Program-made: the position numbers and the translations under genes | Part shown: one piece after another, positions 55,829-64,000 of the stretch | How positions within the stretch are numbered: the first letter of the stretch is position 1 | How the letters are laid out: each line of letters opens with the position of its first letter | Notes under the pieces: model-generated | The model's database searches: none | What the model was told of the DNA's origin: nothing | Seen by the model: only the letters and a program-made list of their open reading frames with translations | Assembly (NCBI GenBank): GCA_014529385.2 | Contig: CM043947.1 | Location: forward strand, 127,998,891 to 128,062,890 | DNA from: Adiantum capillus-veneris | Taxonomy: Eukaryota > Streptophyta > Polypodiopsida > Polypodiales > Pteridaceae | DNA: 64,000 nucleotides | Direction: 5' to 3'

Positions 55829-56560
55829 TTGAATAATTCCCAAAATTCATGTCTTCTTTCCAAAAGATGGTTCAATCAAGGTTGCATGCAAACACCATTC
55901 TTTGGTGATTACCTATACTTCATGACTTTCATTGATGATTACTCTAGGCATGCATGGGTATATCCTTTGAAGGAAAAGTCCAAAGTGTTCTTGTGCTTCA
56001 GACAATTTGTATATATGGTTGAAAATTTGTTAGGATGTGAAGTGTGCACTCTCCATTCTCATCATCGGGGGGGAAGTATATGTCAAAATAGTGTAATGCA
56101 TTTCTAGCTGAACGTGGGATAAAAGACCAATGTACATTGCCTTATACATTAGAGCACAATGGTGTAGCTAAGAGAAAGAATAGGTCTCTCGTGGAGATGG
56201 CACAGAGTATTTTCAAGAGTCAAGAATTACCTCATGGTTTTTGGCTTGAGTCTGTTATGTGTGCCACATATGTAGTAAACAAGTGTCCCACTAAAGCATT
56301 ATATTTTGCCATTCCATATGAAACCTCACATGGTAGAAAACCATTTGTTTCTCATTTGCATGCTTTTGGTTACTTGAGCTATGCATTGGTCCCTCAGTAG
56401 AGAGCATCATAGGAAATTGGATGACAAGGCTGTCAAATGCATCTATGTTGGTTATAGTTATAAGAGCAAAGGTTATAGGATGTATCAACCCACAAACAAA
56501 ATGTATTTTTGTTAGCTAAGATGTAGTGTTTGTGGAAGATGTTGTGTAGCCATTGCTTTC
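55829..56560 (+). pseudogene. Copia integrase fragment
   Basis: GDYLYFMTFIDDYSRHAWVY with PLKEKSKVFLCF is the Copia integrase core around the first catalytic Asp. After a damaged stretch, PYTLEHNGVAKRKNRSLVEM corresponds to the usual PYTPQQNGVAERKNR motif, with Lys where the catalytic Glu is expected. FWLESVMCATYVVNKCPTKA and HGRKPFVSHLHAFGYLSYA follow, then HRKLDDKAVKCIYVGYSYKS in another frame. RT and RNase H are absent. The fragment begins about where the Copia piece at 36157-37720 ends, and it lies on the same strand. The two could be halves of one insertion or separate copies. Confidence 0.85.
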
Positions 56561-57168
56561 TTGTAATAAAAAGATAGATGTAAGCTCGCGTAACATGTAT
56601 GACACTTTATTGCCTCTTTTTGGTGGTGATCCATATCATGTAGATCATCATGAGGCACATAACCAACCATTCTAGGTTTCAAATGAGTCCATAGCTCAGC
56701 CTAACCTGATTAGCCAAAGGCACCCCAAAGGAAACCAATGGAAGAGCCATTTTCAATTGTAATGCAACAAATAACTAAGTGAGTAGTAGCAATGCTACTC
56801 ACCTCGCAGAGGAACCCAATATTTATAGTTAATCCAAGTAGATAGGAGAGTGATAGATATTGTAGCAATCATCATTGCTCCATACTAGGCCAAGGGGAAG
56901 TTACGAACATCTTGCAAGAAGTAGTCTCCACTCAAAACTACCATGCAAGCACATGCATGAAACCCTTCCTACAGGGCTAACACATGCATGAAACCACTCC
57001 TACAGGGCTAACACATGCATGAAACCACTCTTACATGGCTAACACAATAAAGTTTTATGTTCAAAAAAACCCTATGATGAAAATCTATAAAAGTCCAAAA
57101 TTTTATTTGGAATTGAATCACATGCTAGAAAATATTCTATAGTTGGTATGTCAAGTGTGAGAAAAGTT
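56561..57168. repeat. Intergenic with a 31-bp triple repeat
   Basis: ACATGCATGAAACC(A/C) followed by CTCCTACAGGGCTAAC recurs at about 56951, 56982 and 57013. The rest shows no gene. Short remnants of Copia-like text may extend to about 56700. Confidence 0.75.

Positions 57169-57226
<58 letters not shown>
57169..57226. repeat. Compound (TG)n(AG)n microsatellite
   Basis: About 12 TG units followed by about 17 AG units, the same arrangement as at 298-367. Confidence 0.97.
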
Positions 57227-57229
<3 letters not shown>

Positions 57230-57587
57230 CCTAACCCAGGCACCATTCCAGAATTGAGGTTGTAGGCCCTAAGGAATGGACCTACAACCTCACTAATGAG
57301 ATGAGTATACTAGGCTAGAATTTGAGTCCAAGCCAGTCTCATTAGAGATAATCTTCTCAATAATTTGGTTAATTATATCATTTTTTGAAAAACCATTGGA
57401 AGAACTTGTTAATAAATTGTATAACATCTTCAAAATCATTGTATACATTGCTACAAGAGTACATGATCAAGTACAATAAGCTAAAAATAAAGTTTCTAGC
57501 CTAAAGCAAAGGTCTACTACTTTTCCTTTTTATAAATTAAACTCAATTGGGATTAGAGGTAGGCTGTCCCTTTTCCAAAAGACCATG

Positions 57588-57760
57588 CCTTTCAAGGCAT
57601 GGAAGATCTCCATTTGGAGCTCCATTGGGGCTCTATTGGAGCTCCTCCATGCCTTGAAAGGCATGGTGAGAAAGCAATGCGCGTTTTGCCTTCTCACCAT
57701 GCCTTTCAAGGCATGGAGGAGTTCCATTTAGAGCTCCATTGGAAGTTCCTATGGTGGACC
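57588..57760. repeat. Long hairpin (foldback)
   Basis: A 40-base arm at 57638-57677 and its inverted partner at 57686-57725 differ at two positions around an 8-base loop. Weaker pairing continues outwards for about 30 bases per arm. The near-palindrome CCATGCCTTTCAAGGCATGG occurs in both arms and once more at 57588. A foldback element or small-RNA precursor is possible. Confidence 0.85.
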
Positions 57761-57769
57761 TACACGCAC

Positions 57770-57789
57770 GCACGCATGCGTGCATGCGT

Positions 57790-57826
<37 letters not shown>

Positions 57827-57900
57827 TACACGGAAATAGCCGTTCAGTGCAAGACTTTACACATAGACACACACACTCACACACACACACACACATTTGC
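57770..57900. repeat. (AC)n tracts
   Basis: Runs of AC at about 57790-57820 and 57867-57895, with GCATGCGTGC-type text before the first. The Thr-His frames across them are not genes. Confidence 0.95.
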
Positions 57901-58588
57901 CTGAGTGGACTACGCGCACCCACATACACACCCATGAGTACAATCTCTTCTTCTTCACAGCGAAACAAGACCCCTCACTTTCACTTCACTTGATTCAACT
58001 TTCATTTCACTTTGCATGTATTATATGTATAAAATATATACATTAAATCACTAAACATGTATTATATTTTTGAAAGATATACAGCAAACACTTATAATGA
58101 GTATATAATCAAACAAACTGAACATATAATGATTATATATTTCAAATAACTAAACACTTATAGAATAAGATATATATATTAAACACTTACAAAATATATA
58201 TAAACACTTATAAAAAAGATAAATTAAACATTTACATAAAAAGATATATATTAAACACTCATAGAATATATATAATAAACACTTATAAGATATAAACTAA
58301 TACTTGTTATGCAATTTGAGGTTTAACACATAAGGAATTATATACAAGCTACTAATTTAAATTATAAAATAAATATATAGTAAATGCATAAAATACATAA
58401 ATATAAATTTTTAAATTCTTAAATAAATAATTATATAGTAAACACATAAATACTTTAAAAATATTTACTCATATAATTGCAATTCATATTTTTCACATAA
58501 TTGAAGCAGTTCATATATTCTCTCTAAAAAATGTCACGTTGTATATGTAACTTAAACATATACAATTGTGTTCACACACACATACACA

Positions 58589-58661
<73 letters not shown>

Positions 58662-60049
58662 CACACCCCACTTGGAGGCACTATTAGATTGCATTAAATG
58701 CAACCCTTGAACCACCATCTAGAAATTAAAAGGCCAACCAAATTGATGCCAAATTCCATCGGCAAGCACAAAATTATAGCTTGTATATATTTAAAAATGA
58801 TAATTTACCAGTTTGAATGCACATAGATTCACAACCATCATGTATTAAATGACGTACTAGCCAGTTTAAATGCACTTCTTCAATTATGATTTTTATTATT
58901 TTTTTGAGCCTTTTGAGTTAATGCACAATATCTTATGCAATTATCTTGTACACAGAATCCATGGGTCTTTTTGTTTACCTACCAATCTCTTTAACACTAG
59001 TCTTATAAAAAACCAGCCACTTTTGTGGCTTTTTGAGACTTTTGTAAATAATTTCTCAACACTATGTTAGTTATTCAAATAGAAAATGGTTTCAGGGAAT
59101 TATGACCAACACTCAATACGAGTTGATAAAAAATCGTATAGATTTAAATGAAGGTCTAAAGGTGTCTTTCCATTGCTATCTTCTACAACTAAATTGTGCA
59201 GATGTACAAAATTTTTCTATTTTCTTTTGAAAGTAAATCAAATCATTGCTAAGCAGGCCCAAAATTCTTTGAAAAGTCCCTCAATAGGTATGTGATAGAT
59301 GTACCGAGCTTTTTTAACCCATATACAAAGACTGCCGACATTTTTTACTTCTCCAAGTTAAGTGTTAAAGTGCAGTTTTACGTAAAATTTACTAATTTTA
59401 AAAAATATTTTTTTAAAATTTTTGAGCTTTTCATGTAAATTGTGTATTAAGAAACCTTTTTCATATCTTGAACCCATAATTAAGGAGTTTCATGAAATTT
59501 TGATGTCATACACAAAAGTTATGTTTCATTTACTAGAATCCTGATGTAAGCCATTTTTGTGGCTTCAGCCACTTTTGTGGCTCATTACAAGTCTAGTGTT
59601 AAGCAATGATCAAAAGTAAACTCCATCTTTCACCTTCATTATCCTTCACCACCTTGACTTATCCTCTTGCTGTAAGTTGATCTTATATTCACAAACTTTG
59701 TCTTGAAGCCCCTGACTTCAACAACCCACCACAGCTTTCTTGCGTCTCCACCTTGTAGTCTTTTGCTTAAGATAATACGTCCAACATAAAAGCGACAATG
59801 ACTTGGAAGGTTGGTGATCAGATAGTCAATCACGCCATTCAGTTGAGGGGAAACTCTTTGTTGCTTCGTGCTTACTATTTGCAGTCTCAGCTTGTTGCCT
59901 CCATCTTGCCATTTTCAATCACTATTTGCTCTTATTGAAAGTGATTGTGGCCTAACAAAAGTATTATTGCAACCACAGTGGGATGTTGAAGGTCATCAAT
60001 AGTTCTTCATTCAGACACATTTATACAGGTATCTGGTCGTGAGAAAGAA
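57901..60049. repeat. AT-rich intergenic with (AT)n
   Basis: From about 58010 to 58590 the sequence is very AT-rich, with many TATATA and AAACACTTATA-type repeats. (AT)n spans about 58593-58660, roughly 34 units. From 58660 to 60049 no gene is seen. CACTTTTGTGGCT(T/C) recurs near 59017 and 59563-59581. Confidence 0.75.
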
Positions 60050-61880
60050 AACGATAAAGAAATATCTGAAGAGGTTTTAAGAATTTTGCATCTTGAAAGT
60101 AGTGGTGAAGAAATAGGACAGCTCAAAACTCAGTCAATCGTCATTTGGATTCATCACAATCTAGGGACAAAAAATTTAAAGAATCTATTAGCATTATGTG
60201 GAGCTCCTTTGCAAGTTATTGAACTTCCACAACATTATGATGGAAATTTGTGCTTTGAGTTGTTTGCAACTCACGATAAAACAAAACGAATGTTAGGGAT
60301 GGAACAACATTTTGATGGTCACTTGTGGACTTGCCCGTCTGTTACAACCATGGTGATAGCATGCACAACTCATCTAAGCCATTGTTTGGGATGCATGTAA
60401 TGCAATTATTCAACATGTCGTCATTATGTTAATAAGCAAGAATTTAATGGTAGAGATTTTCATGGATATTTGGACAAACAGGTCAAGTAAATGGTTTAAA
60501 TGATGGGAGCAGCGAGTTTCTCAGTAGGGAGGAATTGGTACAGATGTAAGTACCTTTATGACAATTTATATTTTAAGAAAAAAATTATAAATTTTGCATA
60601 CATGAAATCTATAAATTTTAACACATGTTTGTTTGAGTTTCATAGGCTGATTTAAGTCTGTGGGAGTGGGCACAAATTCCCAATGTTAATTTATCAGAAA
60701 GTGTGCATTCAGTTGGTTAGCAGGTGAATGTGGAACTAGAAATATTTCTTTGTATGATGCCTATGTAGCAGATGTTATAAATTCACATATTCAATGTGCA
60801 AAGTTTTTGGGATATACTACTAGGCGTTATATATAGGAACGAGTCGCACAATGGAGACCTTGCTTTCTCGAGTTGAGTCTCAACACACTCCAACTCTGGC
60901 CAACGTGGCCTATCTACTACACGAGGCTGTTGCAGGGACTCCAATGTATGTGCAACCAATTTTTCATGGAAACAAAGAAACAGTACAATGCAAAAAGAGG
61001 GATAGAACAGGAACAAGTAGCTCCCATCGCCCAGAATATGTCATGGAATTTAGGTAATGAAACCATCACGGTCGGCCCAAAAAAATAAGGTTTGATACCC
61101 AAGGACCACGCATTTCTAACATTCCACTGCAAATTAATGACAGTGATGATGATATTGGATCTCATAAAGAACCAACCAAATCTTTGTCATCACAAAGAAA
61201 TAGTGTGTTTGAGAGTGATGTTCCACGCACTCAGTGGGCCCTGAGGAAAATGCCCATTCAAAGTTAAAGAAAGTGTTTTGGAATAGTGGGGAGAAAAAAT
61301 TGTGACAATCTCTCGCATAGTCACTCTATTGGTCTTGTTGCTCCATGTATATGGTTCGAAAGAATTTTCAAGGGTAAAACAATTGAGTAATGGTTATGGT
61401 TTTGTAATCATATTATTTTTTATACTCAATCAATCAAAAAACAAGTCAAAGATTTACCTCATGCTCCAAATGTTTGGCTAGTAGCGAGAGGGACAGATAT
61501 CTCCACATAGGAACTTGTAGCACTACATCAGAGTGGATTTAGGACAGAGAATGCAATGGTAAATGCTCAACCTTCAGCTGGAGATTGCCAAGAAGGTGGT
61601 GGCAGCTCACAGAAGAAAAAGTGGAGGCAAGGAATTTTTAAAGAGGCCATGAAGAAATTGGAAGCATGTAATATTATGACACCTTTATTTTTGGATGAAG
61701 TGAAAAAGTCTCAAGAGCATGTAGTTTTTTGAGTGCTCATTGAAAACATTTATGAGATTCGTATAAAAGGGAGTCCATCATGCACGTGTCCGGATTTTCA
61801 AAAGCAAGAGACGAAAAACAAATCCTTTTTGGCATGCAAACATATGTTCTATGTAAACATGAAAGTGCTCGAAAGTTGAA
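60050..61880 (+). pseudogene. Degenerate transposase-like ORF set ending in a SWIM zinc finger
   Basis: Near 60086-60400 an open frame reads CGAPLQVIELPQHYDGN and MEQHFDGHLWTC, which I do not recognise. Near 60940-61085 QFFMETKKQYNAKRGIEQEQ resembles the helical part of MULE-like proteins. Near 61770-61880 SCTCPDFQKQETKNKSFLAC with KHMFYVNMKVL is a C-X-C...C-X-H SWIM finger, the C-terminal DNA-binding module of MULE and some other transposases. Stops and frame changes are frequent. No DDE motif could be picked out. A MULE relative is the best guess from the zinc finger and its position. Confidence 0.5.
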
Positions 61881-63389
61881 CCTAAGGAGCACATGATTAT
61901 TTATCAGCCAACCCTCTCACCAATGGATATCACCTTTATTCTCGAACTAAGGAGGATTTCGCCCCCCATTAAACTACTGCTGGTTTGGTTTGCATCTTTC
62001 ACTAAACTAGGTAATTGCTCTATGATAATAAAGTTTTTTTTTGCATTTATTTTAGCTTATTCCACTTGTGATCATCTATCTTTTAAAAAAATTGTTTATG
62101 CAACGCAGGATTTAAAATGTTTCAAACAAAAGATAGAAGCAGTTTGCAAGCTATTTGGGAGAAAATTACTTACCTTTTAGAGTGATCATTATATTTTTGG
62201 TCCTATCTTGTGGTAGATTAGTGAATGTACTTACATCCGCAAACTTACGTTGATTCAAAAAGATCAAGCTTAAGGAAAATGGTATTATCTCTATTTGGCA
62301 TGATTTTGGACTTTATCGCATGTATATGTTGTGGACTTATTTGACTCTGATGGCATGCACTATGAACATATTTGGCTCTGATGGCATGAGTTGAGGTTTT
62401 ATTTGCTTTAAAAAGTCTATATGATTTTGTCTCTAATGTGTGTACAGTGCCAATCTAAGAATATATATACATATGTATATATTTATTTATTTGTATGTGT
62501 GTGTTTATGTACATAAGCATTTCTTCAAATAAGTAAAGTGTATTTAAGTATTGGTTTATATATATTTAAATAAATAAACAAATATTTATTTATTTATTTA
62601 TATGTGTGTGTTTATGTATGTAAGCAGTTCTTCAACTCAATAAAGTGTTTTTAAGTATTGGTTTATCTCCACCAAGGTCCCACCCCTAGTGATTTCAAGA
62701 TAATTATTAAAACATGAAGCAAAGGTTTGAATCAATACACCCACAAAAATATATAAGCTTTGTTTAGTGCATCATATAATTAAAATAAGTTGTTTACAAT
62801 ATTAGGTGTAGGCATCAAACTTGAGTGTACAATTTGTTGATTGCTAGTGTATAATTATTAAAATATATTAGTTAAGAATAAGTCTCACCTCAATCTTCCA
62901 CCACATTAGAGCCAGAGATATCCACCACATTGATAGTACGTTTGCACACGAGCAGATGGTCAATATCAGCTTGCAAAGTGGCTCTCGGAGTGCTGTCAAT
63001 GTAGCCCCATGTCTCCCACTCCGCTAGACCACTTTCCATTGTCTCCTAGCCTTGATTGAGTTCCTAGTCTCCAATGTTGCGAGCATGGTTTAGATGGTTG
63101 AACATTCTGATGGCTTTGTTTATGTCACGCTCCCTCTGCATGAACATCTTCTTTTCTTCAAGGGGTGCGTTGAGGGAAGTTTATGAAGCTCTTTGTGAAT
63201 TTTACCAACGACCTCATTATCGGTTGCTACATACCCTATAGGCATTGTGATAAGAATAGGTAAATGAGTAAATTTCTCTTGACTAGCACAATAGAAGCAC
63301 TTGTGTTGCATATTCTCCTTGACTCTATGTCATTTATATAGGCTGAAGTAGTATGGTCTCAAAAATCATCTGATAGTGCCATGAGTGGC
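61881..63389. repeat. Intergenic with a duplicated AT-rich segment
   Basis: At about 62478-62556 and 62582-62668 the text ATTTATTTATTTGTATGTGT to TTAAGTATTGGTTTAT occurs twice (period about 105-115), with substitutions. The remainder has no recognisable gene. Confidence 0.65.
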
Positions 63390-63404
63390 GCAGGGTCTCA
63401 CATG

Positions 63405-63640
63405 CATGTGTTAGTGCCATGAGGGGGCCCGATTTTAAAAAAGAATATGCTGGTGCCATGAGTAGTCCCAAATATTGAAAAGCATCTACTAGTGCCATGA
63501 GTAACCACCACTAACTTTTTTAGTGGAGTGTGCAAGAATATATGAGGGGCCCCAATTCTCAAAAAGCATATCCTAGTGCCATGAGTAACCACCACTAACT
63601 TTTTTAGTGGAGTGTGCAAGAATATATGCTTGATTTATGC
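63405..63640. repeat. 83-bp tandem repeat with small stem-loop
   Basis: TAGTGCCATGAGTAACCACC and the following text to GCAAGAATATATG recur at about 63491 and 63574. More diverged units lie upstream from 63411. Each well-preserved unit contains CCACTAACTTTTTTAGTGG, which can form a 7-bp stem. Confidence 0.85.
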
Positions 63641-63741
63641 ACTTTGAATATTATGCCCCTATCATTGCACGATTGACAGCTTGACTATTGTGCATATGAT
63701 TTTCTTTCTTGACTGTCCGCTTCCACTTTTGAATTTTCTCT

Positions 63742-63742
<1 letters not shown>

Positions 63743-63800
<58 letters not shown>
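63743..63800. repeat. (TG)n microsatellite
   Basis: About 28 TG units between CT-rich stretches. The frame through it gives only Cys-Val repeats. Bases 63801-64000 show no gene. Confidence 0.97.
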
Positions 63801-64000
63801 TCTCGTTGTCGGTACTCTCACACCCCTATCCTATCTCTATTCCACAAGTATGTTTTTCTCTCTCCGTCTAATCCTTCTTCTCTCTCCTTCCCTTGGTACT
63901 TATTTCACCTACCTCAACGCCACCATAGAGGGCATACATATGAGAGAGATCCATGCTTATATAAACTCAAAAAAGCATCACCTTTAGCCAAAAAACATGA

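Noticed and set aside
57599-57993. Thr-His and Val-Cys frames across (AC)n
   Set aside because: Products of the dinucleotide repeat and the hairpin.

Overview
The window reads as nuclear DNA of a land plant with a large, repeat-rich genome. There are no operons, ribosome binding sites or compact gene spacing. It holds plant-type LTR retrotransposons, PIF/Harbinger-like and hAT-like transposase remnants, GT-AG introns and many long (GA)n/(CT)n, (TG)n/(AC)n and (AT)n microsatellites. A fern or another seed-free plant is my guess from the repeat style, but nothing in the sequence proves it. I see no intact single-copy housekeeping gene.

Layout. 1-6350: gene-free tract dominated by microsatellites, homopolymers and small tandem duplications, with two tRNA-like SINE candidates. 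7087-9411: decayed PIF/Harbinger-like unit (accessory ORF plus DDE transposase). 9730-17655: old Ty3/Gypsy element on + with unequal LTRs and a frameshifted gag-pol. 17985-18535: G-box-containing tandem repeat. 18781-19666: broken unknown ORF running into a RING finger. 19850-20650: hAT-like remnant on -. 23191-23725: 103-bp tandem repeat. 24183-33672: young Tat-like Gypsy element on -, with 1.5-kb LTRs and perfect 5-bp target duplications, carrying an internal duplication and a deletion through integrase. 36157-37720: front part of a decayed Copia element. 38490-41612 (-): DUF7869-like transposase. 41760-42620 and 44640-47345: arrays built on a palindromic core. 47430-50543 (+): spliced gene whose product looks like a ParB-type domain joined to a DNA methyltransferase-like domain. 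52145-55349 (+): two neighbouring FCP1/NIF-type phosphatase-like genes, one clearly spliced. 55829-56560: Copia integrase fragment. 57590-57760: strong hairpin. 60050-61880: decayed ORF set ending in a SWIM-type zinc finger. Simple repeats close the window.

The most interesting stretch is about 37.9-55.4 kb. A transposase and a ParB/methyltransferase-like gene diverge from a 5.8-kb region filled with palindrome-based repeats. Degenerate copies of the same core also lie inside an intron of the methyltransferase-like gene and between it and the phosphatase-like genes. Copia fragments of complementary content lie on either side. I propose, as a hypothesis, that this is one large, undescribed mobile element carrying DNA-modification cargo. 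Most of its reading frames are interrupted, often by TGA where CGA is expected, so this copy looks inactivated.
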